A stretch of DNA of 64,000 bases from Chryseobacterium turcicum (GTDB lineage Bacteria; Bacteroidota; Bacteroidia; Flavobacteriales; Weeksellaceae): the NCBI RefSeq assembly GCF_021010565.1, contig NZ_JAJNAY010000001.1:910001-974000 (forward strand), read 5' to 3'. Shown here piece by piece: positions 8,383-17,328 of the stretch; position 1 is the first letter of the stretch, and the number at the start of each line of letters is the position of its first letter. The translations under genes were made by a program, and so were the position numbers. The notes below the pieces were generated by a model. It saw only the letters and a list, made by a program, of their open reading frames with translations. It ran no database searches and was not told the DNA's origin.

Positions 8383-10176
8383 TTAGTTACAATTAAAAAA
8401 TTCCCAAATTACTTTCGCTTTAGATTTTCCTAAAATTTCTTCTAAAGTTTCAAGGTTAGATTCTTTGATTCTTTTTACTGATTTTAATTTTGATAAAAGA
8501 AGTTCAATTGTTTTTTCACCAACCCCCGGAATTTCTTCAAGCTCAGATTTTATAGTAGAATTGGTACGTCTTGCTCTGTGATGTTTTACCCCAAAACGAT
8601 GCGCTTCGTCACGTACCTGCTGTAAAATTTTAAGAGTTTCAGATTTTTTATCAAGGTATAAGGGAATAGGGTCTTCGGGAAAGAAAATTTCTTCCAGCCT
8701 TTTGGCAATTCCTACAATGGTAATTTTTCCGTAAAGACCAAGTAGTTTTAAACTTTTTACTGCAGAAGAAAGCTGTCCTTTTCCACCGTCAATCAAAATT
8801 AACTGGGGTAAACTTTCGCCTTCCTCCAGCATTCTTTTATAACGTCTGAAAATTACTTCTTCCATTGTTTTAAAATCATCGGGGCCAACAACTGTTTTTG
8901 GATGAAAAATCCTGTAGTCAGCTTTACTAGGTTTTCCATTTTTAAAAACAACACACGCCGAAACAGGATTTGTTCCCTGAATGTTTGAGTTGTCAAAACC
9001 TTCAATATGTCTAGGTTCAACAGGCATTCTTAGTAATTTCTGCATCTCCGCCATAATTCTGTTAGAATGTCTTTCTGGGTCTACAATCTGTACCTGTTTT
9101 AGTTTTTCAATTCTGTATTCTTTGGCATTTTTCTCTGAAAGCTCCACAATTCTTTTCTTGTCACCTACTTTTGGAACAATCAGCTTTACATTTGGAATTT
9201 CAACACTTAAGTGAAATGGAAGCAAAACTTCTTTAGAATCAGAATCAAATTTCTGACGAATTTCAATCAATGCTTCTTCCATGATTTCTTCATCGGTTTC
9301 TTCAAGCATTTTTTTGATTTCGGTCGTAAAACTCTGTATGATATTTCCGTTTCTGATTTTAAAATAGTTAACGTATGCCGCCGTTTCATCACTCGTCATT
9401 CCGAAAACATCTACATCATCAATATCCGGATTTACGACCGTATGTTTTACCTGATAGTCTTCTAAAATATCCAGTCTTTCTTTAATTATCTGAGCATTTT
9501 CAAACTGAAGATTAGATGCATATTTCGTCATTTGATTGATGAGATATTCTTTTGCTCTTCGGAAATCACCTTTTACAATTCCACGAATAGCATCAATTTT
9601 TTCGTCATAATCTTCCTTGCTTTCCAAATCTTCGCAAGGTCCTTCACAGTTTTTAATATGAAATTCGAGACAAACTTTGTATTTTCCTTCCTCAATTTTT
9701 TTTGGAGATAAATTTAAATTACAGGTACGAAGTTTATAAATATGCTTAATGGTATCTAATAAAATCTTTGCCGGACGTACTTTTGCGTAAGGCCCGAAAT
9801 ATTCAGAACCGTCTTTTATTTTATTTCTTGTAAGGAAAATTCTAGGAAAATCTTCATTTTTTATACAAATCCAGGGGTAGGTTTTGTCGTCTTTCAACAT
9901 CACATTGTAGAAAGGCTGATGTTCCTTAATCAGATTATTTTCTAATAAAAGAGCGTCATATTCGCTGTTGACTATTGTAGTTTCCAGACGGTTTATTTTT
10001 CCGACCATTATTCTGGTGCGGTATCCAGAAAGGGTTTTGTTGAAATAAGAAAGTACCCTTTTCTTTAGATTTTTTGCTTTTCCCACATACAGCAGATTTT
10101 CGTTTTTATCATAATATCGATAAACACCGGGTTCTGAAGGTAAAGTTTTAAGCTGTAATTCTAAAGAAGGATTCAT
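8383..10176 (-). CDS. uvrC: excinuclease ABC subunit C
   Basis: 597 residues, full length for UvrC, the nuclease that makes both incisions in nucleotide excision repair together with UvrA/UvrB. The GIY-YIG domain is at the N-terminus (GVY at 17-19, YVGK at 30-33). A central UVR motif (NLQFENAQIIKERLDILEDY) binds UvrB. The RNase H-like C-terminal nuclease has EGFDNSNIQGTNPVSACVVF and LILIDGGKGQLSSA. A terminal helix-hairpin-helix (ELEEIPGVGEKTIELLL) follows. Its 3' end is duplicated at 6784-7105, and the divergence pattern suggests this 3' part may have come from a related strain. Confidence 0.97.
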   Translation of the reverse strand: MNPSLELQLKTLPSEPGVYRYYDKNENLLYVGKAKNLKKRVLSYFNKTLSGYRTRIMVGKINRLETTIVNSEYDALLLENNLIKEHQPFYNVMLKDDKTYPWICIKNEDFPRIFLTRNKIKDGSEYFGPYAKVRPAKILLDTIKHIYKLRTCNLNLSPKKIEEGKYKVCLEFHIKNCEGPCEDLESKEDYDEKIDAIRGIVKGDFRRAKEYLINQMTKYASNLQFENAQIIKERLDILEDYQVKHTVVNPDIDDVDVFGMTSDETAAYVNYFKIRNGNIIQSFTTEIKKMLEETDEEIMEEALIEIRQKFDSDSKEVLLPFHLSVEIPNVKLIVPKVGDKKRIVELSEKNAKEYRIEKLKQVQIVDPERHSNRIMAEMQKLLRMPVEPRHIEGFDNSNIQGTNPVSACVVFKNGKPSKADYRIFHPKTVVGPDDFKTMEEVIFRRYKRMLEEGESLPQLILIDGGKGQLSSAVKSLKLLGLYGKITIVGIAKRLEEIFFPEDPIPLYLDKKSETLKILQQVRDEAHRFGVKHHRARRTNSTIKSELEEIPGVGEKTIELLLSKLKSVKRIKESNLETLEEILGKSKAKVIWEFFNCN

Positions 10177-10212
10177 AAGACAAAAATAAGCATTCTCAAT
10201 ATATTTAAAACA

Positions 10213-10243
10213 ACAAAAAAAGCTGCAGAAAATTCTACAGCTT
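10213..10243 (-). terminator. Rho-independent terminator downstream of the 10265 gene
   Basis: Imperfect hairpin of AAGCTG-AGAA and TTCT-CAGCTT at about 10220-10242. An A-run on its left reads as the T-run for minus-strand transcription from the gene at 10265-11026, separating it from uvrC. Confidence 0.7.
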
Positions 10244-10264
10244 CAGATTTATAGTTCAATAATT

Positions 10265-11026
10265 TTATCCGTTTGTCATTTCGGTATATTTACTTACCAA
10301 AAAGCTAAAATAATCCCATTCTGCTGATTTTTTAGGATACTTTTTCATGAATTCTGCATTGTCACCAAATAGGAAATCATAGTTGTCTTCAAAATCATCT
10401 TTGTGAAGCCACATTACTTTATCCCCTTTTTTTACGTAAAAAGATTTGATAACGCCACCTCCTAATTGAGGTCCACCAAAAGAAACACCTCCAGTTTCTT
10501 TAGCTCTCGGATCATGATAAACAGAGATGATATCGCTAAATTCAGGGTTAATAAGTTGCATCAAAAATTCTTTATCTTCTTTTTTATTCTTTAAAGAAAC
10601 AGTTTGATTGACAAAGTGAATATTTTCGCCGGTTGTATTTTTGGTCAATTTTTTGGTTCCAAAATTTCTGATATTTCCAAAATATTTTCCAACTTTTGCA
10701 ATCTTCTCAGCATTACTTGGATAGATGTACATTTCACTTACATTTTCTGCATTAAAAGTCATTTGCTTTTTTGTTGCGCTGTCTTTAATGGCAATTTCGT
10801 AAATCTGTCCTTTTTTAGAGTCTACTTTGCTGCAGTATCCTTTGTTTATCGTGCCATCTTTCATAATAATGGTAGATATTTTCTTTGGTGATGGGATATT
10901 GAATCCTTCATTGAAAAGATACGTTTCCATTTTTTTGATGTCTTCCTTAGAATACTTCACCTTGTCTTGGGCAAATGAGAATGCACTTGTCAGCGAAAGT
11001 GCCAATAATAGAGCTTTAAATTTCAT
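10265..11026 (-). CDS. secreted protein of unknown function
   Basis: 253 residues with a signal peptide (MKFKALLLALSLTSAFSFAQ). The mature part starts lysine-rich (YSKEDIKKMETYLF), contains strands typical of a small beta domain (IIMKDGTINKGYCSKVDSKK), a glycine-rich loop (GGVSFGGPQLGGGVIKSFYV) and an aromatic, acidic C-terminus. A single gene with its own terminator. I do not recognise the family. Confidence 0.7.
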   Translation of the reverse strand: MKFKALLLALSLTSAFSFAQDKVKYSKEDIKKMETYLFNEGFNIPSPKKISTIIMKDGTINKGYCSKVDSKKGQIYEIAIKDSATKKQMTFNAENVSEMYIYPSNAEKIAKVGKYFGNIRNFGTKKLTKNTTGENIHFVNQTVSLKNKKEDKEFLMQLINPEFSDIISVYHDPRAKETGGVSFGGPQLGGGVIKSFYVKKGDKVMWLHKDDFEDNYDFLFGDNAEFMKKYPKKSAEWDYFSFLVSKYTEMTNG

Positions 11027-11152
11027 ATAGATTAGTTTTAAAATGGCGATAAAAATAAGAAAATAATTGTCTGTTTCTGAAAAAAAAATTCCTTGAAAGA
11101 TGACTTTTTATGTATGATTCAAAATGTGTACTTTTAGGCAAATTTTTTAAAA

Positions 11153-12643
11153 ATGATTTACGGTATAGATACTTTCAGTTTCCATGATGTTTTAGAAATC
11201 TGTAAAGACCCCAATAAAGCGCAGTTGAATGATGCGGCGAAAGAACAGATTATAAAATCTCAGAATAATGTAAAACAGATTGTAGAATCAGACAGAACGG
11301 TTTATGGCATCAATACAGGTTTTGGACCACTTTGTGATGTGAAAATTTCTGAGGAAGAAACAGCGCAACTTCAGTACAATTTAATTATTTCTCACGCAGT
11401 AGGCGTTGGGAAACCTATTGATAAAGAATTTTCAAAAATCATGATGATTGCGAAGGTTCATGCTTTGTCTAAAGGTTTTTCGGGAGTTTCTTTGGAAGTA
11501 ATCGAAAGATTTATTTTAATGCTTGAAAAAGATATTATTCCTGTAGTTCCAGAGCAAGGTTCTGTAGGTGCTTCAGGAGATTTGGCGCCTCTTTCTCATT
11601 TGGTTTTACCTCTTCTAGGACTTGGGCAAGTTTGGGTAGGAAACGAAATCTTTGAAACGGCTGAAATTTTAGAGAAAAATAATATTGAGCCTTTGGTTTT
11701 AGGACCAAAAGAAGGCTTAGGATTGATCAACGGAACTCAGTTTATTCTGGCTCACGCGATAAAAGGTTTAGAAAAGTTTGAATATTTATTAGACTTAGCA
11801 GATATGACTGCTGCAATGAGTCTTGAGGCGTACAGAGGTTCTGCAAGCCCGTTTAAAAAAGAGCTTCACGACATCAGACCATTTGAAGGAAGCAAAAAAG
11901 TAGCCGCAAGAATGGTGAAATTTTTAAAGAATTCTGAAAATTTAAAAGCTCATGAAGAGTGCGAAAGAGTACAGGATCCTTATTCGATGAGATGTGTTCC
12001 GCAGGTGCATGGTGCAAGTAGAAATGCTTTCGAACATCTTAAAATGATGGCAGAAACTGAGCTTAATTCAGTGACAGACAATCCAATTGTATTGAGTGCT
12101 GAAGAATCTATTTCGGGAGGTAATTTCCATGGACAATTGATGGCGATGCCTTTAGATTACGCAACTTTGGCGGTGGCTGAATTAGGAAATATTTCAGACA
12201 GAAGATCTTATTTATTATTAGAAGGAAAATACGGTTTACCAAGATTATTAACAGAAAGCTCAGGATTAAATTCAGGGTTTATGATCCCGCAATATACTTC
12301 TGCAGCTTTGGTAACTGAAAATAAAACGCTTTGTTTTCCGGCTTCGGCAGATTCTATTCCTACAAGCTTGGGTCAGGAAGATCATGTTTCGATGGGAAGT
12401 ATTTCTGGTAGAAAATTTAATCAGGTTCTTGGGAATTTAGTAAATATTTTAGCCGTTGAATTAATGTTTGCAGCACAAGGTTTAGAATTCAGAAGACCAG
12501 CAAAGTGCTCTCAAATTATTGAAGAAAACTTCTCTATTCTACGTTCAAAAGTAGCAAAATTGGAAGACGACCGATTGATTGGAAAAGATATGTTGGCCAT
12601 TGCTGAGTTGATTAATGATAGAAAGTTTGTTGTCAATTTTTAA
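11153..12643 (+). CDS. hutH: histidine ammonia-lyase
   Basis: 496 residues. Converts histidine to urocanate and ammonia, the first step of histidine breakdown. The self-cyclising MIO triad is Ala140-Ser141-Gly142 in GSVGASGDLAPLSH. Tyr51 (TVYGINTGFGPL) and the Ser-His pair at 80-81 (LIISHAVG) fit the histidine-specific branch rather than tyrosine or phenylalanine lyases. The late IPTS.GQEDHVSMG motif is present. No other hut genes are next to it. A TACTTTTA element at 11129-11136 may be its -7 box. Confidence 0.93.
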   Translation: MIYGIDTFSFHDVLEICKDPNKAQLNDAAKEQIIKSQNNVKQIVESDRTVYGINTGFGPLCDVKISEEETAQLQYNLIISHAVGVGKPIDKEFSKIMMIAKVHALSKGFSGVSLEVIERFILMLEKDIIPVVPEQGSVGASGDLAPLSHLVLPLLGLGQVWVGNEIFETAEILEKNNIEPLVLGPKEGLGLINGTQFILAHAIKGLEKFEYLLDLADMTAAMSLEAYRGSASPFKKELHDIRPFEGSKKVAARMVKFLKNSENLKAHEECERVQDPYSMRCVPQVHGASRNAFEHLKMMAETELNSVTDNPIVLSAEESISGGNFHGQLMAMPLDYATLAVAELGNISDRRSYLLLEGKYGLPRLLTESSGLNSGFMIPQYTSAALVTENKTLCFPASADSIPTSLGQEDHVSMGSISGRKFNQVLGNLVNILAVELMFAAQGLEFRRPAKCSQIIEENFSILRSKVAKLEDDRLIGKDMLAIAELINDRKFVVNF

Positions 12644-12651
12644 ATGAAATC

Positions 12652-12713
12652 TCTCGCAGACTAAACAGATTGAGCTGGCTTTATGATCAGCGAAATTTGC
12701 TAAATCTGCGAGA
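12652..12713. repeat. intergenic inverted repeat of the 'CGCAGATT' type
   Basis: Nine-bp arms TCTCGCAGA (12652-12660) and TCTGCGAGA (12705-12713) around an AT-rich loop, between hutH and the acetyltransferase gene. A related sequence (GCTAAATCCGCGAGAGATTA) occurs at 37863-37882, so this is a dispersed intergenic element that may also act as a hairpin in the transcript. Confidence 0.55.
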
Positions 12714-12732
12714 AAAATTTTAATACGAATAA

Positions 12733-13179
12733 ATGCAAATCCTCAGAACAACTTCCGAGAATCCCGAATTTCAAAATCTTGTAAAAAAGCTGGATGTCTA
12801 TTTAGCTTTTATGGATGGCGAAGATCATGCTTTTTATGATCAGTTTAATAAAATCGACATGCTGAAAAATTGTGTGGTGGTATTTGAAAACGATGAAGCG
12901 GTTTCTTGTGGCGCTATTAAAGCGCTTGATGAAGATTCTATGGAGGTAAAAAGAATGTTTAAACTTCCTGATTATCGCGGAAAAGGTCTTGCAGTTTCCG
13001 TTTTAAAAGAACTCGAAGTTTGGGCTAAAGAATTAGAATACAAAAAAACAGTTTTGGAAACAGGAAAACTTCAGGTTGAAGCTGTCGCACTATATAAAAA
13101 ATGTGGCTATGAAATGATTCCAAATTACGGTCAGTATATAGGAATTGAAAACAGTATTTGTTTCGATAAAATTTTATAA
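12733..13179 (+). CDS. GNAT-family N-acetyltransferase
   Basis: 148 residues. The acetyl-CoA-binding motif is clear: MEVKRMFKLPDYRGKGLAVSVL, with R-G-K-G-L-A at the pyrophosphate loop, followed by the ALYKKCGYEM motif near the end. The substrate is unknown. It lies 90 bp after hutH on the same strand, separated by an inverted repeat, so co-transcription is uncertain. Confidence 0.87.
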   Translation: MQILRTTSENPEFQNLVKKLDVYLAFMDGEDHAFYDQFNKIDMLKNCVVVFENDEAVSCGAIKALDEDSMEVKRMFKLPDYRGKGLAVSVLKELEVWAKELEYKKTVLETGKLQVEAVALYKKCGYEMIPNYGQYIGIENSICFDKIL

Positions 13180-13191
13180 AATATCAATAGG

Positions 13192-13212
13192 GTCGGGCTT
13201 TAGCCCGACTTC
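13192..13212. terminator. compact hairpin between convergent genes
   Basis: GTCGGGCT (13192-13199) pairs with AGCCCGAC (13202-13209) around a two-base loop, 13 bp after the acetyltransferase stop. The T-run is weak, but the position between convergent genes fits a terminator. The motif 'TCGGGCTTTAGCCCGA' is also a common short repeat in Bacteroidetes genomes. Confidence 0.6.
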
Positions 13213-13238
13213 TTGTTTTAGCCAAAACTTAATTGCAA

Positions 13239-13997
13239 TTACCATTTCTCTGTCAAATATTTCCAATATCGTTTCGGAACCTGCTGAATGTGGAGTTTTG
13301 TATTTTTCCTTTCTTTAATATTGGTTTTCGTAAAATAACTTTGCCAAAGCGTTTGATATTTCTTTTCTTCCTCGTGAAATTTCTGCTGATATTGGTTTAA
13401 ATCTAATTTTTCACCAGGATAAAAGAATTCACAGTTTTCTAAATCATAAAACAAACCGTAATGTCTTCTCAAATCATAAATCATCCATTTTTGGTCTGCA
13501 TATCGGTCTTTAAAATGTTTTCTAATTAAAGGTAAAACATTAAAATCAGGGTCGATTTTCGCAAAATAAATATCATCCTGCAGTTTTTCAAACCGTACAA
13601 AAGCAGTCATCCGATGTCTTTCACGGCTTACAGATTTGCAAATTTTTGAGATTTTCAACATATCAGAATCAACAAAATTCTGCAGAATATTTTCTTCAGG
13701 ATGTTTGATTGATTGTTTTACAGTAGATAAAATCAGATTTTCCATTTCTTGGTCTTCCGATAAAAAAACTTTTAGGAGTTGATTAATTCCTGATTTGCCA
13801 ATATTTTGCTCTAATTTATTTAAAACTCGCTCCGACTTTTCTTCTTGGGTAATCACTTCTTGAATTTCCGCAAACATATTTTCTTGCTGAAAATTTTCTC
13901 TATTAAAAATTTCTACATCTTTATATCGATACTCGAAAACTTCAAATATCGCTGTGAAAAGTCCATCGAAACTGCCATCATAGAGGAGCGTAGTCAT
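13239..13997 (-). CDS. TIGR03915-type putative DNA metabolism/repair protein
   Basis: 252 residues beginning TTLLYDGSFDGLFTAIFEV, the diagnostic start of the TIGR03915 family (DUF4130-like). It has the central SRERHRMTAFVRFEKLQDDIYFA and DRYADQKWMIYDLRRHYGL blocks. Members normally sit next to a radical SAM/helix-hairpin-helix protein (TIGR03916). That partner is here at 14546-15802, in the same orientation but separated by an extra gene. The pair is thought to act in DNA modification or repair; the reaction is unknown. Confidence 0.88.
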   Translation of the reverse strand: MTTLLYDGSFDGLFTAIFEVFEYRYKDVEIFNRENFQQENMFAEIQEVITQEEKSERVLNKLEQNIGKSGINQLLKVFLSEDQEMENLILSTVKQSIKHPEENILQNFVDSDMLKISKICKSVSRERHRMTAFVRFEKLQDDIYFAKIDPDFNVLPLIRKHFKDRYADQKWMIYDLRRHYGLFYDLENCEFFYPGEKLDLNQYQQKFHEEEKKYQTLWQSYFTKTNIKERKNTKLHIQQVPKRYWKYLTEKW

Positions 13998-14030
13998 TTT
14001 TTGAGTGGGAGGGTTTTAGAGTTTGAGTAT

Positions 14031-14070
14031 TTGTGTTATTTGTGAAAAATATTTGTGGAGTTTGAGTTTA
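14031..14070. repeat. direct repeat flanking the 143-codon gene (left copy)
   Basis: TTGTG-TA-TTTGTGAAAAATATTTGTG followed by a TTTG.-TTTA tail. It is repeated at 14509-14548 with a shared 17-bp core, TGTGAAAAATATTTGTG. Each copy ends exactly at a minus-strand stop codon. Confidence 0.75.
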
Positions 14071-14499
14071 CTCTTTATAACAAATTAGTTTTAGGTTATC
14101 TTCATTTAGTTCTATGGAAAAATGCCCAATTTTTTCTATAATTAATTGAATTTCTTCTAAATTTTGAATAACATTTTTTGAATCAATTATTTTAGGGAAA
14201 ATTAAATATTCAATTTCTCTGAATTCCAGCCATTCTCCGAAAGAATTATTTCCTTTAAAACCACTATGCCAATAATCGTGTTCATAAATTGTATTTTCAT
14301 CCAAAAATAACTCACCGATTTTATCATTTTGAATTTTTTTAAATTGAATTTTCCTTATTTGTTCAATATTATCAACTAACCCATCAATCAATCTTACCCA
14401 TTTTGAATTTGACATCAAACGCTGTGAGAACTGTGAAATTGCACTGTCAATTTTTTGAATCTGCAATTGATCATGGATGAATGCTTTCTTGGTTCTCAT
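14068..14499 (-). CDS. hypothetical protein splitting the DNA-repair pair
   Basis: 143 residues, no signal peptide or membrane segment. It has an N-terminal helical part (QIQKIDSAISQFSQRLMSN), then SKWVRLIDGLVD, YEHDYWHSG and EWLEFREIEYLIFPK. It loosely recalls small cytoplasmic DUF6678/immunity-type proteins, but this is a weak impression. It lies between two genes that are usually adjacent and is bounded by direct repeats, which suggests insertion as a cassette. Confidence 0.6.
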   Translation of the reverse strand: MRTKKAFIHDQLQIQKIDSAISQFSQRLMSNSKWVRLIDGLVDNIEQIRKIQFKKIQNDKIGELFLDENTIYEHDYWHSGFKGNNSFGEWLEFREIEYLIFPKIIDSKNVIQNLEEIQLIIEKIGHFSIELNEDNLKLICYKE

Positions 14500-14508
14500 A
14501 TTTTAAGG

Positions 14509-14548
14509 TTGTGTAGTTTGTGAAAAATATTTGTGCAATTTGCTTTTA
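14509..14548. repeat. direct repeat flanking the 143-codon gene (right copy)
   Basis: Matches 14031-14070 over most of 40 bp, including the 17-bp core. It ends on the stop codon of the radical SAM gene as the left copy ends on the stop codon of the 143-codon gene, so the repeat unit is 'gene plus 3' flank'. Confidence 0.75.
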
Positions 14549-15802
14549 AAAAAGCGTCAATTGCTGTGAAAATTGATTCTGAAATTTCGACTGACTTCCA
14601 CCAATAATTAGTTTTCTTAAATTCAAATCTGTTAAATGTTTCAAGAAAGGGTTACCATAAGTAAAATCAATAAAATACTTTGCTCTGTTTACCGCAGCTC
14701 CCAATTTTTTAATATGGTCAATATTCAAAACCTGAAAACGTCTTGCACTCACAATTTTCTGTGCAGTTTTTACGCCAATTCCAGGGATTCTAAGAATCAT
14801 TTTGTAGTCTGCAGTTTGCAAATTAACAGGAAATTGGTCGAGATGTCTCAATGCCCAACTTAGTTTTGGGTCAACTTCCAAATCAAGAAATGGAATATTA
14901 GAATCTAAAATTTCATCGGCTTTAAAACCATAAAAACGCATCAGCCAATCTGATTGATATAAGCGGTTTTCTCGTAAAACAGGAACTTCCGCCGTAATTG
15001 CCGGTAAACGATTATCGACTGTCACAGGAATGTAACCCGAATAATAAACCCGTTTCATTCCGTAATTTTTGTAAAAATGGTCGGCAACTTTAATGATTTG
15101 TAAATCGTTTTCATTGGTAGCCCCCACAATCATCTGAGTAGATTGTCCAGCTGGAGCAAATCTAGGAACACTTTTGATGAGTTTTTTCTCATCTTTATAT
15201 TGCTGAATTCCCTTTTGAACAATCCGCATCGGCTGAAGCATATCTTCACGATTTTTATCAGGAGCCAATAATTTCAAACCAGATTCTGTTGGAATTTCAA
15301 GATTGACAGAAAGTCGGTCTGCATACAGCGCTGCTTCATTCATCAAATCATCACTCGCTCCGGGAATTGATTTCAAATGAATATACCCGTTGAAATTGTG
15401 CTCGGTTCTTAGTTTTTTTGCAACACGCACCAAACGTTCCATCGTGGTATCTGCATCTTTGAAAATTCCTGAACTTAAAAATAAACCTTCAATATAATTT
15501 CTGCGGTAAAAACTAATGGTTAAATCGACCACTTCTTCCACCGTAAAAGCAGCACGTTTGATGTCATTTGATTTTCGGGAAACGCAATAAATGCAATCGT
15601 AAATGCAATGATTGGTCAAAAGAATTTTGAGAAGCGAAACACAACGACCGTCTTCTGTATACGTATGACATATTCCACTTGCTGAGCTGTCACCTAAACC
15701 GCCATTGTTTTTTCTTTTTCCACCGCTTGAAGAGCACGAAACATCATACTTTGCAGCATCTGCAAGTATTTCCAGCTTTTCTTTTACACGGTCAAAATTC
15801 AT
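14546..15802 (-). CDS. TIGR03916-type radical SAM/helix-hairpin-helix DNA repair protein
   Basis: 418 residues. The radical SAM cluster motif CxxxCxxC is at Cys66, Cys70 and Cys73 (NHCIYDCIYCVSRK). A TIM-barrel-like body follows (GLFLSSGIFKDADTTMERL, GYIHLKSIPGAS), and a C-terminal helix-hairpin-helix (ILRIPGIGVKTAQKIV) suggests DNA contact. It lies upstream of the TIGR03915-type gene in the transcript, the usual partner. Expected in the cytoplasm; substrate unknown. Confidence 0.92.
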   Translation of the reverse strand: MNFDRVKEKLEILADAAKYDVSCSSSGGKRKNNGGLGDSSASGICHTYTEDGRCVSLLKILLTNHCIYDCIYCVSRKSNDIKRAAFTVEEVVDLTISFYRRNYIEGLFLSSGIFKDADTTMERLVRVAKKLRTEHNFNGYIHLKSIPGASDDLMNEAALYADRLSVNLEIPTESGLKLLAPDKNREDMLQPMRIVQKGIQQYKDEKKLIKSVPRFAPAGQSTQMIVGATNENDLQIIKVADHFYKNYGMKRVYYSGYIPVTVDNRLPAITAEVPVLRENRLYQSDWLMRFYGFKADEILDSNIPFLDLEVDPKLSWALRHLDQFPVNLQTADYKMILRIPGIGVKTAQKIVSARRFQVLNIDHIKKLGAAVNRAKYFIDFTYGNPFLKHLTDLNLRKLIIGGSQSKFQNQFSQQLTLF

Positions 15803-15999
15803 TTTATTTTAGATTTAAATGTGATTGAGATATTTATTTTCTTTAGCAAAATTAAGTCCAAAATTGAGAAAAGTCAGGCTTTTTAACGCAAACTTATCCA
15901 CATATTTCCAAAGCAAAATTAGTATATTTACGGTCATCAAATTTATGAGTGAAATCGTAAAAATTACGATTAACGATATAAAAAATAAATAGTATCCAT

Positions 16000-17328
16000 A
16001 TGAATCATAAACCGGTAGAAGGTTTTTCTAAATTAACCAAACAGGGAAAGATTGACTGGCTAGTTAACGAATATCTCGAAGGAAACCAGGATTATCAAAA
16101 TATACTCAATCAATATTGGAACGAAAATGCAGATTTACAGAAGCTTCACGACGAGTTTTCTGAAAACACAATTTCCAACTTTTATATGCCTTACGGAATT
16201 GCGCCTAATTTTTTAATCAACGGAAAATTATTCGCATTGCCAATGGCAGTAGAAGAGAGTTCGGTTGTTGCGGCAGCTTCAAAAGCAGCAAAATTTTGGA
16301 TTGATAAAGGAGGTTTTAAAACAACCATTATCAACACCGAAAAATTGGGACACACGCATTTTATTATTGATGTTGAATCTCACAAACTGCAGCATTTTTT
16401 TAATTTCAATTTAAAGAAAAAACTGTTTGAGGCAACAGAAGCGATTACAGCAAACATGAGAAATCGTGGTGGTGGAATTTTAGATATAAAATTGATTGAC
16501 AAGACTTCCGAAATGCCCAATTACTATCAATTGAAGGCAAGTTTTGATACGGTAGATTCTATGGGAGCTAACTTTATTAATTCTTGTTTGGAGCAGTTTG
16601 GGAAAACATTAAAACAGGAAATCGTCATCAGTGAAGATTTTACACAGGAAGAGAAAAATTCTTTGCAGATTGTGATGAATATTCTTTCCAATTTCACTCC
16701 GGATTGTGTGGTTAGAGCCGAAGTTTCTTGTAAGATAGAAGATTTAAAAGATGATAGCGGAATTTCAAACGAAGAATTTGCAAGAAAATTCAAACAGGCG
16801 GTTACGATTGCTGAAATTGAACCTTTCCGTGCAACCACACACAACAAAGGAATTATGAATGGCGTAGATGCGGTAGTAATTGCAACCGGAAATGATTTCA
16901 GAGCAACCGAAGCTTGTGCGCATGCTTATGCTGCAAAAGACGGAAAATATTCTTCGTTGACGCACTGTACAATTGATAACGGAGTTTTCAGATTCTGGAT
17001 TGACCTTCCTATTTCTGTAGGTGTTGTGGGCGGTTTAACGAATCTGCATCCTTTGGTGAAATTCTCTTTGGCACTTCTTGGTAAGCCTTCTGCTCAGGAA
17101 TTGATGAGTATTTTGGCTGTTTCAGGATTGGCTCAGAATTTTGGGGCACTTCGTTCTTTGGTAACAACAGGAATTCAGAAAGGTCATATGAAAATGCATT
17201 TGCTGAATATTTTAAACCAAATGGGCGCAACGGAAGAAGAAAAACAACATTTCGTAACCTATTTTAAAGATAAAACGGTTACGCATCATGAAGTTATTAA
17301 TGAATTTAACAGATTAAGAGAAAAATAA
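16000..17328 (+). CDS. hydroxymethylglutaryl-CoA reductase, degradative type
   Basis: 442 residues of class II HMG-CoA reductase type, interconverting HMG-CoA and mevalonate. Seen: ENTISNFYMPYGIAPNFLING, the VEESSVVAAASKAAKFW block with the catalytic Glu, the SMGANFINSCLEQ cofactor motif, HNKGIMNGVDAVVIATGNDFRA with the catalytic Lys, and the C-terminal QKGHMKMH with the catalytic His. In flavobacteria the enzyme is likely to feed the mevalonate route to isoprenoids despite the 'degradative' label. A TATATTTA element at 15923-15930 may be its promoter. A 15-codon frame (15945-15992) with a perfect ATCGTAA/TTACGAT inverted repeat lies between. Confidence 0.93.
   Translation: MNHKPVEGFSKLTKQGKIDWLVNEYLEGNQDYQNILNQYWNENADLQKLHDEFSENTISNFYMPYGIAPNFLINGKLFALPMAVEESSVVAAASKAAKFWIDKGGFKTTIINTEKLGHTHFIIDVESHKLQHFFNFNLKKKLFEATEAITANMRNRGGGILDIKLIDKTSEMPNYYQLKASFDTVDSMGANFINSCLEQFGKTLKQEIVISEDFTQEEKNSLQIVMNILSNFTPDCVVRAEVSCKIEDLKDDSGISNEEFARKFKQAVTIAEIEPFRATTHNKGIMNGVDAVVIATGNDFRATEACAHAYAAKDGKYSSLTHCTIDNGVFRFWIDLPISVGVVGGLTNLHPLVKFSLALLGKPSAQELMSILAVSGLAQNFGALRSLVTTGIQKGHMKMHLLNILNQMGATEEEKQHFVTYFKDKTVTHHEVINEFNRLREK

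Noticed and set aside
15945..15992. 15-codon leader peptide before HMG-CoA reductase
   Set aside because: The short frame and a perfect ATCGTAA/TTACGAT inverted repeat are real, but there is no run of regulatory codons or alternative hairpin to support attenuation.
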